NCBI GenBank assembly: GCA_023139025.1
Contig: JAGLOH010000027.1
Coordinates: 1 to 13,115 of the forward strand
DNA length: 13,115 nucleotides
Source of the DNA: Candidatus Heimdallarchaeota archaeon
GTDB lineage: Archaea > Asgardarchaeota > Heimdallarchaeia > Heimdallarchaeales > Heimdallarchaeaceae
Reading direction: 5' to 3'
In this document: piece after piece, positions 1 through 7,197 of the stretch
How positions within the stretch are numbered: the first letter of the stretch is position 1
How the letters are laid out: every line of letters starts with the position of its first letter
The notes under the pieces: model-generated
Databases searched by the model: none
What the model was told of the DNA's origin: nothing
Seen by the model: the letters and a program-made list of their open reading frames with translations, nothing else
Made by a program: the position numbers and the translations under genes

Positions 1-55
1 AGAGTAATGATAAAGCAAGAATGGTTACAAAGAGAATTTTACTTTTCATTTTCAT
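1..55 (-). CDS. N-terminal fragment of a secreted or membrane protein (runs off the left edge)
   Basis: An open frame starts at ATG 55 on the minus strand and is still open at base 1. It reads MKMKSKILFVTILALSLL: a short lysine-rich N-terminus followed by an uninterrupted hydrophobic stretch, as in a signal peptide or first transmembrane helix. A good Shine-Dalgarno sequence, GAAGGAG, lies at 64-70, 8 nt before the ATG, which supports this start. A second ATG two codons later (position 49) is the alternative. Only 18 residues are visible, so no function can be given. It lies 74 nt downstream of the previous minus-strand gene and could be read through from it or be separate. Confidence 0.6.
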   Translation of the reverse strand, partial: MKMKSKILFVTILALSLL

Positions 56-129
56 TGATTTGTCTCCTTCAGAGCATAAAAAGAAGGAATGTTTTTAACT
101 TTAACTCTTGATGTCAGTAAACTACGAGC
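56..129 (-). other. Short intergenic gap with T-rich tract and ribosome binding site
   Basis: On the minus strand this 74-nt gap holds a pyrimidine-rich run (plus-strand aaaaagaagg, 78-87) that could act as a U-rich archaeal terminator for the upstream gene, then the GAAGGAG ribosome binding site of the edge gene. No convincing hairpin or promoter is seen. Confidence 0.3.
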
Positions 130-852
130 TTACATCAAATTAAGGGTGCTTTGAAAAGCTCTAACTATATCTATATTTTCAATTACAGATGATTTTGCTA
201 CTATTTCAGGAAGTTGAAGATTAATCCAGTTCATAGCATCTTCCATTTTTTTCCGCATACTTGGGTCTGTTATTCGAAATATATCGACAAGTGTATCAAA
301 ATTAACATTAGAGTTAGTTTCGAGTGCTTCTAACCAATTTCGTAGTGTAACAATTCTTTGAGAGGGTAAAATGAACTCAACACTGTTATTGATTCGATTT
401 GTTACTACAACTCCTTTGATTTTTACGGGCATAAGTGAAATAAATTGACCCCCTAATTGTGATCGAAAAAGCAAGGAAAGTATCTTTGTTTTGTCATTTA
501 TTCGCAATTTAGAGTATAAATGTTCATAATCAACCAGAGTTGTACCAAAGAAGATTTTGGTATCTCCATGTTCAATATTCAAAACTGATTTCGATTCTAG
601 GATTGTATTAAGATTATTTGTTTTGAATCTAATTGAAATGATTCGTGGTAAATCTTGAGTTAATTTCTCTAAAACTTTGTCGATGTCACCCTCAATAACT
701 AAATCATCACCTGATCTTGAGAAACGAGGATCAAACAAGCGTTTTATTGTTACGGGTTCTTCTTCAAGAGCTGAATACAAATCATTCAAGCTCTCAATGT
801 TGAGGGATTTTTGTGATATTCTAATCATTGTAGCTTCAGGCAGTGAAAACAC
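130..852 (-). CDS. Unrecognised protein encoded directly downstream of PolB1
   Basis: This 240-residue protein starts at GTG 852, 5 nt after the polymerase stop codon, so it is almost certainly co-transcribed with the polymerase. An ATG at 828 (eighth codon of the GTG-started frame after the first) would give 232 residues. Neither start has a strong Shine-Dalgarno sequence, so the start is unresolved. I recognise no family. The chain is soluble, without membrane segments, signal peptide or cysteine cluster. It appears mixed alpha/beta, with short beta-like runs in the middle (around IKGVVVTN and VEFILPS) and a more helical C-terminus. Its place behind a replicative polymerase suggests a replication or repair accessory role, but that is inference from position only. 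I cannot link it to the small PolB1-binding proteins of Sulfolobus by sequence. Confidence 0.75.
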   Translation of the reverse strand: MFSLPEATMIRISQKSLNIESLNDLYSALEEEPVTIKRLFDPRFSRSGDDLVIEGDIDKVLEKLTQDLPRIISIRFKTNNLNTILESKSVLNIEHGDTKIFFGTTLVDYEHLYSKLRINDKTKILSLLFRSQLGGQFISLMPVKIKGVVVTNRINNSVEFILPSQRIVTLRNWLEALETNSNVNFDTLVDIFRITDPSMRKKMEDAMNWINLQLPEIVAKSSVIENIDIVRAFQSTLNLM

Positions 853-857
853 CCCAT

Positions 858-3692
858 TTAACTAAACCAAGAATCAAGGGATTTTTGTCCTTCAATTGAT
901 TCTACCCAGGAAATACCTATGGTATCCAGCAATTGTATCAATGTAGATTTAAGTAGTTCTTTAACTTTAGGTATATCCACATCTGATTTTTCAGCCAATT
1001 GAATTGGTTTTACAGAACATTCTTTGCTTTGGCTAATTTGGTCTGAAAGCTTAATGGATTGAGCTTGAATCTTAAATGGTTTAGTTTTGATAAAACTAAT
1101 CAAAGACCCTACAGTTGGTTTTTCACCATCAGGAAATGCTAACATAAGTTGAACTGCAGCTTGTAAAGGTTGAGTCCAACTATCATATTGCTCAATTTTC
1201 TTAGATAGAGTTACACTAATTGCTAGATCTTCAAGTTCAAAATTCCTTTTAGATATCTTTTGGTTAACAGCTTGTGTTATTCTTATTATCTTCTTCTTAG
1301 TTTCTTCTAATTCTTCCGGGGTTTGAACATCTGTTAAAATTTCTAATGCTTTTTCAAATGGTCTTTTTGCTAAAATTGGCGTATTCTTCTTCCTACCCAT
1401 CAAACCCTTTACTATTGGATATCCTTTAGTTGTGATTCCAAAGTAGTTTTTCTTTCTATCCGAAAGTCCACAATAACGGAATACATAATCGGTCCCTAAT
1501 TCGATCTGAAAGGTTTCCATGCTCCATTTTTCCAATTCCTCGATGTTTTCGGGGGTTGGTTTGTGTATGAAAATACTATCTGTATCCCCATACAAAACCT
1601 GCAATCCTAATTTCTCTTCGCTATATTTCTTTGTTTTAGAAATTGCTTCTCGAGCAAGAGCCGCAGTTGACTCTGCCACAGGAGGGCAATACAAAGCAAA
1701 ATTATCTGAACCAAAAACACCATAGGAGGCGTTAAGTAGTACTTTTAGAGAAGATTGTATGACATCACTAAGTTTTCTTTCTTCTTTGCTTAACGATGAA
1801 TCTTTTGCTCTGTCTTTGAACCAGTAAACCCTGATATCCCTTATGAATCCAATTAGCATGGAACTTATACCCACATGCTTTTCACATATCCAGTGACTGG
1901 TTTCTGGTATTTTGTTCTTCTTGCACTCAATATGATTACAATTCAAAGTTTCATATGATAGATTTCTAGTTTTTATGATGGAAGGATAGAGACTAGCAAA
2001 ATCCATTACATGAACATCCCACCATACACCAACTTGTGGATCTATTACAATTGCCCCTTGATACTTCTTTCCCTTAATGATGGCTTCAGTTGATGTACCT
2101 CCCTTTAATTGAAGAATATCCTCTCTCCTTGGGATTAAATAATTTCGGAATCTGTGTTCAAAATACATCCAATTCTGGATCCATATACTAATACTTGCTC
2201 GAGTAAAATCATCTATTGGCATTTTTGTAATTCGAGAAAGCATTACTATTAAGTTAATTACTTGATCATTATTGAAACTGGTTAATTCAAAGGTTATTTC
2301 AGAATCTCTTCCATTGTATTCGATAAGTTCCTCCAAATCCAAGTCCCAAATATCTTTTTCATGTTTAAGTTTCTCCTTGCCTAGAATTGTTTTTCCAAGT
2401 TCATCAAGGGTTATTCTATCATAAACACCCCCAAATGCATAAATTCGAATGGCGGGTTGTCTAAAAAATCTATATAAATCAAGATGTATAGAGTGGGAAA
2501 GGAAAACGTCTTGAGATCTTGTTCGTACAAATGGATTCATCTCTTCATCAATTTCAAGTTTTTTCGCTCTATTATCTAGATACAAGAAATCAAAACTATC
2601 CCCATTAAATGTAATAACGATAGGATATCTGCTCATTTCATCAAAAACTGCTAGAAGCAACTCTTTCTCATCATCAAACTCTTTAACCTTTATTGAAATT
2701 TTGCTTTGATCTATTTGTTTTTTTTCTTCATTAAGCACAAAAACAGTGGTTTCTCTCTCTTCATTTGTTAAGCCTATTGAGATTACTTTCTGTAGGGCAG
2801 CATGAGGATCTGGAATCTTGTTTTTTTCACTCTCAACTTCTATATCCACTGAACACCTTCTTATTTTAGGAATAGGGGCAAAGAATATGGGAAGATACTG
2901 CTCTACTAATTGCAAAATTTCATGAGATTGTCCTTTAAAAATATCAAGTAAGTTGTCTTTAACTTCATTGGGTATTTTAGGTTCCACTCTTTGTAGTTTG
3001 TTGTTTTTAACTTCATAGAACAACCCAGGGACTAGTCCATTGTCATAGATATAATTCAAATGATATCTAATGTTAGCCTCAAAAGAGGGGCTGATTTTTT
3101 CCCTATAACTATTATCTCTCCCCCCAATTACTAGCGGATTTGTTGCAATTACCTTTGATAGAGTTAATTCTTTTTCATTAAGTAGACTATATTTCTTAAT
3201 AACCTCACAACCGATAAACTCTTTTTCATTTGCAAGTTTTTTTTCTACTTCAGCTTTACTTACTGTAGTGAGCAAATATGGCAGGTGGTTTGTTGTATCA
3301 TACCATCTGAAAACTTTACCTTGTTCTGGGTTGAACAGTTTTACATATGCCTTCTCTTTTTTACCATCATATTTTACATCAATAAGATAGGAAGAGGATA
3401 GATTTTCGGGAGCAAGATGAACATAACTGCTTCCCTTTTCTTCAAAGGATTCCCCCTTCGAGTTATTAGCTGGTTTTTTATTTGTGTTTAGAAAAGCTAC
3501 TTTAGTTGAAGTTGATTCTTTATTGTCTCTTATGTTGATCTTTGAACTCAAATCTCCTTCTTTCTCTTTATCAGAATCTGCTTTGTTTGAATCTTGAATA
3601 AAACTCATTAGACTTTTATGAGAATTTTTATTATCATTTTTCACTATAGATCTACCCATTCTTCTATTTTGATGCTCATCTCTAAATTGCAC
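858..3692 (-). CDS. polB1: Family B replicative DNA polymerase, PolB1 (Dpo1) type
   Basis: DNA-directed DNA polymerase with 3'-5' proofreading, 944 residues. Exonuclease motifs are intact: Exo I D283-I-E285, Exo II N363 to D368, Exo III Y459-x3-D463. Polymerase motifs are also intact: A (D564-FASLYPSII), B (K650-x3-N654-x2-YG), C (Y701-GDTDS) and KKNY (747-750). The early segment around residues 102-120, with DVKYDGKK, resembles Sulfolobus PolB1. A Cys/His insert (C585, H587, C590, C603, H606) after motif A looks like a metal-binding knuckle. The last residues, QKSLDSWF (936-943), fit a PCNA-interacting (PIP) box. The first ~90 residues are polar, Lys/Asp/Ser-rich and probably disordered. GTG 3692 starts the longest frame; ATG 3659 (Met12) is a realistic alternative. 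It heads a minus-strand unit with the unknown gene behind it. Confidence 0.95.
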   Translation of the reverse strand: MQFRDEHQNRRMGRSIVKNDNKNSHKSLMSFIQDSNKADSDKEKEGDLSSKINIRDNKESTSTKVAFLNTNKKPANNSKGESFEEKGSSYVHLAPENLSSSYLIDVKYDGKKEKAYVKLFNPEQGKVFRWYDTTNHLPYLLTTVSKAEVEKKLANEKEFIGCEVIKKYSLLNEKELTLSKVIATNPLVIGGRDNSYREKISPSFEANIRYHLNYIYDNGLVPGLFYEVKNNKLQRVEPKIPNEVKDNLLDIFKGQSHEILQLVEQYLPIFFAPIPKIRRCSVDIEVESEKNKIPDPHAALQKVISIGLTNEERETTVFVLNEEKKQIDQSKISIKVKEFDDEKELLLAVFDEMSRYPIVITFNGDSFDFLYLDNRAKKLEIDEEMNPFVRTRSQDVFLSHSIHLDLYRFFRQPAIRIYAFGGVYDRITLDELGKTILGKEKLKHEKDIWDLDLEELIEYNGRDSEITFELTSFNNDQVINLIVMLSRITKMPIDDFTRASISIWIQNWMYFEHRFRNYLIPRREDILQLKGGTSTEAIIKGKKYQGAIVIDPQVGVWWDVHVMDFASLYPSIIKTRNLSYETLNCNHIECKKNKIPETSHWICEKHVGISSMLIGFIRDIRVYWFKDRAKDSSLSKEERKLSDVIQSSLKVLLNASYGVFGSDNFALYCPPVAESTAALAREAISKTKKYSEEKLGLQVLYGDTDSIFIHKPTPENIEELEKWSMETFQIELGTDYVFRYCGLSDRKKNYFGITTKGYPIVKGLMGRKKNTPILAKRPFEKALEILTDVQTPEELEETKKKIIRITQAVNQKISKRNFELEDLAISVTLSKKIEQYDSWTQPLQAAVQLMLAFPDGEKPTVGSLISFIKTKPFKIQAQSIKLSDQISQSKECSVKPIQLAEKSDVDIPKVKELLKSTLIQLLDTIGISWVESIEGQKSLDSWFS

Positions 3693-3722
3693 ACGCTAGT
3701 TTTATTGTTAGTTAAAGATATC

Positions 3723-3735
3723 AAATATATATTTT
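3723..3735 (-). promoter_or_regulatory. Probable TATA box for the polB1 unit
   Basis: The minus strand reads AAAATATATATTT here, centred about 37 nt upstream of GTG 3692. With usual archaeal spacing (~26 nt) transcription would begin near 3703, leaving a very short leader. This agrees with the absence of a Shine-Dalgarno sequence before the GTG. It rests on pattern and spacing only. Confidence 0.4.
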
Positions 3736-3811
3736 GACTATTATTGGTATTAAAACCAATTTACATAATCCAATTTATAAATATGATTTTGTCCTCTAAT
3801 ATTTTATTGGG

Positions 3812-3821
3812 TTTAAATATA
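3812..3821 (+). promoter_or_regulatory. TATA box placed for a transcript starting at about 3841
   Basis: TTTAAATATA lies in very AT-rich DNA (about 18% GC over 3721-3840 by hand count). Its centre is about 25-26 nt before G3841, where the GC-rich island and its closing inverted repeat begin. That is the standard archaeal TATA-to-start distance and gives the island a plus-strand orientation. No start codon with a good reading frame follows, so the product would be RNA. Confidence 0.45.
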
Positions 3822-3839
3822 AAAATCAAGTGTAATTTA

Positions 3840-4145
3840 TGGGAAGAAAGTTGATAGCTCATGTAGACTTCGGGACCACCTCCCATCATGGACTGTGGTC
3901 AAGATACAAGAGCATGGGAATCCCTCCTTATATTCAATCTGTAAAAGGGAAAAACAAGCGATCCGAAAGCACTCTCTGAGTGTGAACGGGGTAGGAGGAT
4001 ACGTGATTTATCCATTAGAACAAGTAAGAGCTGGAATCAGGTCATCTTTCAGTTCTAATAATGATTTCTATAAAAGCACCTTAAACTGACTTCTAGATAC
4101 TAAGAAATCATAACATTTATTTCCCTTAAAGGCACTTTCTTCCCA
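3840..4145 (+). ncRNA. Putative structured RNA of unknown family, about 305 nt
   Basis: GC rises from roughly 18% in the upstream 120 nt to about 45% over 3841-4020, then falls again. The ends form a perfect 12-bp inverted repeat: TGGGAAGAAAGT (3840-3851) with ACTTTCTTCCCA (4134-4145), like the closing stem of a stable RNA. Inside are further possible helices: 3851-3860 with 4028-4040 (5+5 bp around a bulge); a hairpin GACCAC/GTGGTC (3874-3879/3895-3900) with an inner CCAT/ATGG; CACTC/GAGTG around 3970-3982; CCTCCT/AGGAGG; GGATA/TATCC; and a 9-bp pair 4061-4069/4103-4111. Size and end-closing stem recall SRP RNA or RNase P RNA, but I do not find the SRP helix-8 AGCAG/GGAA signature or the RNase P conserved GAGGAAAGTC core. 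A MITE-like element with terminal inverted repeats is the main alternative; no clear target-site duplication flanks it. Confidence 0.45.
4061..4111 (+). repeat. 9-bp inverted repeat within the structured island
   Basis: ATGATTTCT (4061-4069) is matched exactly by AGAAATCAT (4103-4111), with a 33-nt loop. It lies in the 3', more AT-rich third of the island and could form a separate arm of the putative RNA. Confidence 0.4.
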
Positions 4146-4150
4146 CTAAT

Positions 4151-4161
4151 CTTATTTAATA
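4151..4161 (+). promoter_or_regulatory. Probable TATA box for the PPC-domain gene
   Basis: CTTATTTAATA is centred about 24 nt upstream of ATG 4180, so transcription would start at or next to the start codon. A leaderless mRNA is consistent with the lack of any Shine-Dalgarno sequence there. The T-run at 4166-4170 could also end the upstream RNA. Confidence 0.4.
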
Positions 4162-4179
4162 CTAATTTTTGATTATCTC

Positions 4180-4614
4180 ATGAAATCAACAATTGATAAA
4201 TTGAAAAGGGTACACTATCTTAAGCTTGAGAAAGGGGATAATATACTAGAAAGCATAATTTCCTACTGTAAAGATAACGCAGTGTCATCTGGAGCAGTCC
4301 TTGGAATAGGAGCGGTATGTAACCCCTCTTTAGGTTATTTTGATTTAGAAAAAAAAATCTATTTTCAAAATGATTATGATTTTAATGCAGAGATACTTAA
4401 TTGTAGCGGTAACATTGCTAAAAACGCTGAAACTGGGGATTACATAGCACATTTACACATGTTAGTTGGTGATCAAAAAGGAAACACCTTTGGTGGACAT
4501 CTATTACCTGGTAACAAGATTACTGTTACAGGTGAATTTGTAATTTTTGAGACAGAAACAACACTTACTAGAACGCTAGATGATGAGTTTAAATTATTGC
4601 TACTTAATATGTGA
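4180..4614 (+). CDS. PPC/DUF296 domain protein (AT-hook-type PPC domain, no AT hook)
   Basis: This 144-residue protein is a single PPC (plant and prokaryote conserved, DUF296) domain. The N-terminal part has the family pattern: basic RVHYLKLEKGDNI (10-22), then a helix and a GIGAV turn (42-46). The diagnostic motif follows: HLHM (91-94) with GGHLL (105-109), giving three histidines (91, 93, 107) of the kind that line the trimer's metal or ligand site. In plants the domain is fused to AT hooks and mediates trimerisation; stand-alone prokaryotic forms are small trimers with unknown ligands. There is no AT hook, signal peptide or membrane segment here, so DNA binding should not be assumed. It appears monocistronic, with the putative RNA upstream and a T-rich gap downstream. 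Confidence 0.88.
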   Translation: MKSTIDKLKRVHYLKLEKGDNILESIISYCKDNAVSSGAVLGIGAVCNPSLGYFDLEKKIYFQNDYDFNAEILNCSGNIAKNAETGDYIAHLHMLVGDQKGNTFGGHLLPGNKITVTGEFVIFETETTLTRTLDDEFKLLLLNM

Positions 4615-4618
4615 TAAT

Positions 4619-4698
4619 GACTCATTATTCTCTTCGTAATTTTTGAGTTCCATGAAATTGCTCATTTTTCTTCTTCTCTACCAATTCTTCCATGAGTC
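4619..4698. repeat. 7-bp inverted repeat in the gap after the PPC gene
   Basis: GACTCAT (4619-4625) is complemented by ATGAGTC (4692-4698), 66 nt apart. It could form a long hairpin around the T-rich tract, but in AT-rich DNA a match of this length may be chance. Confidence 0.2.
4664..4679 (+). terminator. T-rich tract, possible archaeal terminator of the PPC gene
   Basis: ATTTTTCTTCTTCTCT follows the PPC stop codon by about 50 nt. Oligo-T tracts are the usual archaeal termination signal. This one is interrupted by cytosines, so the assignment is weak. Confidence 0.3.
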
Positions 4699-4720
4699 GA
4701 AAAGATAATCCTCTAACAAA

Positions 4721-4731
4721 CTTTTAATAAG
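4721..4731 (+). promoter_or_regulatory. Probable TATA box for the three-gene plus-strand cassette
   Basis: CTTTTAATAAG lies about 39 nt upstream of GTG 4765, predicting a start near 4752 and a leader of only a dozen or so nucleotides. No ribosome binding site is visible before the GTG. A second AT-rich run at 4747-4759 is too close to serve this start. Confidence 0.3.
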
Positions 4732-4764
4732 GCTAAATGAGTTTATCTTATTAAAAATAGCATC

Positions 4765-5778
4765 GTGATTATAGTGTCAGATATACTTCAGGAAATACTA
4801 AAGAGCGGAGCGATATTGGTTATTGATCCAACAGTCATTCAGACAAATCCTGATGATTTTTTGGATCATTATGGACATATGGTGGATGCCATATCATTGG
4901 TTGCAAAAGGAAGATCTGGTTTTACTTTCTACCAAAGCAATAGTGCTCCAAAAGATAAAACAAACGGTGTCTTCTTTCATTCATTTTGTACAATTGCAGA
5001 CAATATGGGAATAAAAGTGGATGCGGTTACTTATGTTCATGGGGATAGTTTTCTTTCTCAAAACACTGATTTTCAACTAAGTAGTAGCGATGGGGCTACT
5101 ATTGCTTCATATTCTTGTCCAAGCCAAGAAAATTTGGTGAAATATTCAGCAGCTATAGCATCAGAAATAGCACAGTACCCAATAGAAAGTTTGGTATTAG
5201 ACGATTTGATGTTGGCAAGTAAAAGAACTTGTTTTTGTGATAGATGCAGGAGATTATTTGCGAGCAAGAGGAATATTGAAAGAGATTTCAGTTTTGAATA
5301 TCTTGAATCCAGAGACCTAATGGAAAATTGGAATGATGAAAGGTCTACTTACATTAATCAAACATTAAGAGAAATCACAGATACTGTGAAAAGCATAAAG
5401 AACATCGATATTTCCTTTGTATTAAAAGCTGATAAAGAAACTGGTTTTATTACTGGAGCTAATGAGTTCTTTGGTCAAAATATCACAGAATTAGCAAAGA
5501 TTACAAACAATATAATCATCCATGTGAATCCATGGAGTGAATCTTTTCCTGCTAAAAAAAGTCCTGAGTATCAACATCTGGTAAGTTCATTTTCTATACT
5601 AAGTGAGTATTCTCGATCAGGGATAAAGCCATCTCTATATTTCTGGAACATTGATTCGAAAGAAAAACTTGATGTTACTATTCAGCTGAAAGATGATTTA
5701 AAAGTCGATAAAATTTACTTAGAGCCTTCATTACCTCATGATTTCACTAAACGAAGAACAATTAATTTAGGGTTTTAA
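4765..5778 (+). CDS. TIM-barrel glycoside-hydrolase-like protein with a Cys cluster
   Basis: This 337-residue protein starts at GTG 4765; no nearer upstream start exists and the next Met is residue 39. The middle resembles TIM-barrel glycosidase-like proteins: a CPSQEN segment (118-123), a helix, the strand SLVLDD (142-147) ending in two acidic residues, then CFCDRC (156-161) followed by RRLF. In related barrels the strand-end acid sits at the active site and the Cys-rich loop often binds metal. The C-terminal half has alternating strands and helices (FVLKAD 218-223, IIIHVNPW 250-257, KPSLYFWN 288-295, IYLEPS 317-322), consistent with the rest of a barrel. There is no signal peptide, so it is probably cytoplasmic. 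The substrate is unknown, and hydrolase activity is inference from fold pattern. It is first in a cassette, 2 nt before the next gene. Confidence 0.6.
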   Translation: MIIVSDILQEILKSGAILVIDPTVIQTNPDDFLDHYGHMVDAISLVAKGRSGFTFYQSNSAPKDKTNGVFFHSFCTIADNMGIKVDAVTYVHGDSFLSQNTDFQLSSSDGATIASYSCPSQENLVKYSAAIASEIAQYPIESLVLDDLMLASKRTCFCDRCRRLFASKRNIERDFSFEYLESRDLMENWNDERSTYINQTLREITDTVKSIKNIDISFVLKADKETGFITGANEFFGQNITELAKITNNIIIHVNPWSESFPAKKSPEYQHLVSSFSILSEYSRSGIKPSLYFWNIDSKEKLDVTIQLKDDLKVDKIYLEPSLPHDFTKRRTINLGF

Positions 5779-5780
5779 AA

Positions 5781-7190
5781 ATGAGCCTTGAGAAAGCAAT
5801 TGAAGAAATTAAAACGATGTTTTGGGGTGTTCTAAAGGGTAAGTTCAACCCAGAAGAAGAGGAGGATGTTAAAACGCATCTTATAACAAATCTAGCTACT
5901 CTTTCCTCATATGTTAAAACTTGTTTACCTCCAGATCAACAAAAAGAGTACGAAAAACATTTTTCAACTGCTAAGGATATTCTTCTGAAATTTGACAGTG
6001 CAGGACCTTGGTTTAGAGAACTACCTGAAATGATTGATACAGTTTACAATGTGATTACATATGCAAATATGTTACAAATAGAATATCATAGATTCAGTGG
6101 TGCTGAAAATGATACATTACAGTTCATTAATGCAAAACTTGAAACGTTAGAGCTTAACATTAATTCTATTCGTGAAGAAACAAAAAAACTGAAACAACAA
6201 ACAGCAGCCTTGTTACAACTCCAAAGAAGCAATATTCAAATTACAGAAATTGAACCATCAAAACAGATTCCTATCAAGCAAAACGAGGAAAAAAACCAAG
6301 TCGATTCTGATGTTCAAGTTTTTGAAGAACTGGTTGAAGCTGAAACAGAAAAACCTGAAATTGAGGAAATTAAAGAACAAAAAATTATTGAAGAAGTTGA
6401 ATTGGAATCTGTACCAGTGGATTCTGATTCTTTGGATGATATTTCAGAAACAACTGAAAAACGTGAAAAGGATTTGATGGATGATGCTAAAGAACTGATT
6501 GAAGGAATCGAACTTGCTTCCCAATATGAATTTGAGCAAGAACCCTTTGTGCAAAATATAGAAACAGAGCAAGAATCTTTGAAGGAGTTAGCAGGTTTGT
6601 TATCTGCCTTGGATCCTGGAGATGATTCAGTTATTTCTCCATTAACAGAAAAGCTAATATCCATTAGTGATGAAGAAGGAGAAATTAAGCTTCCAAGCAC
6701 TCCTTCAATTGAAGAAAGTGTGATAAGTGAAGAAGGATTAAGTGAGAAAGAAATTGCTGAAGTCCATGAATTTCGTTCTTCTATATCTAGATTAAATCGA
6801 GTTTTATCGTCAACCCAGCAGAGAGAAACAGCTGCTGATTTTGTATCCTCAATAAAGGAAACGATAGCACATGTATCCAAGGAAAAAGATTTCGAAGCAG
6901 AAGAAGAGAAATCTGCATTAACTAAAATTATTGAGGCAGAAGCAGGAGAAACAGATAAAACTCCTATTCAATTCGAAGATATTGAGAATGTTATAAAACA
7001 CCTCGGAACCAGAAGACAAAAGGCCATAGAGAGAATCCAACAATTAGAACACGCTCTAAATTCGGAGAAAATCGATGAAGAGGAATGGCAAGAACTACGA
7101 ATTAAAGCAGAAAGACATATGTTGAGAGTTGAAGACACTCTAGATGGATACAAGCGATACTTGGCAAAATTACAAAGTCAATCTAATTAG
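5781..7190 (+). CDS. Acidic coiled-coil protein, unknown function
   Basis: This 469-residue protein starts 2 nt after the previous stop codon. I recognise no family. Three parts are visible. Residues 1-150 are largely helical, with a likely coiled coil at about 113-148. Residues 155-395 are a long Glu/Asp/Ser-rich, low-complexity linker rich in EE and EI pairs and probably disordered apart from short helices such as 230-248. Residues 396-466 are again helical and basic-acidic mixed, including an LEHALNSEKIDEEEW segment (422-436) that looks like a small helical hairpin or coiled-coil dimerisation motif. There are no membrane segments or catalytic motifs. The layout of two folded ends on a charged tether suggests a scaffold or adaptor, perhaps for its two cassette partners. 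That role is inference only. Confidence 0.85.
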   Translation: MSLEKAIEEIKTMFWGVLKGKFNPEEEEDVKTHLITNLATLSSYVKTCLPPDQQKEYEKHFSTAKDILLKFDSAGPWFRELPEMIDTVYNVITYANMLQIEYHRFSGAENDTLQFINAKLETLELNINSIREETKKLKQQTAALLQLQRSNIQITEIEPSKQIPIKQNEEKNQVDSDVQVFEELVEAETEKPEIEEIKEQKIIEEVELESVPVDSDSLDDISETTEKREKDLMDDAKELIEGIELASQYEFEQEPFVQNIETEQESLKELAGLLSALDPGDDSVISPLTEKLISISDEEGEIKLPSTPSIEESVISEEGLSEKEIAEVHEFRSSISRLNRVLSSTQQRETAADFVSSIKETIAHVSKEKDFEAEEEKSALTKIIEAEAGETDKTPIQFEDIENVIKHLGTRRQKAIERIQQLEHALNSEKIDEEEWQELRIKAERHMLRVEDTLDGYKRYLAKLQSQSN

Positions 7191-7197
7191 TAAGTAG

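Noticed and set aside
3895..4089. 64-codon plus-strand frame as a real small protein
   Set aside because: It has a GTG start with no ribosome binding site and no recognised domain, and it sits inside a region better explained by RNA structure and GC enrichment. Kept only as a weak remnant idea.
3840..4145. Calling the island SRP RNA or RNase P RNA
   Set aside because: Length and closing stem fit, but the SRP helix-8 tetraloop with AGCAG and the RNase P core (GAGGAAAGTC, ACAGAA) were not found on either strand by eye. A covariance search is needed before naming it.
6314..6880. 188-codon open frame on the minus strand opposite the acidic coiled-coil gene
   Set aside because: It is Ser-rich and mirrors the Glu/Asp-rich repeats of the plus-strand gene; GAA/GAT-rich coding DNA naturally leaves the opposite strand open. 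No start signal supports it.
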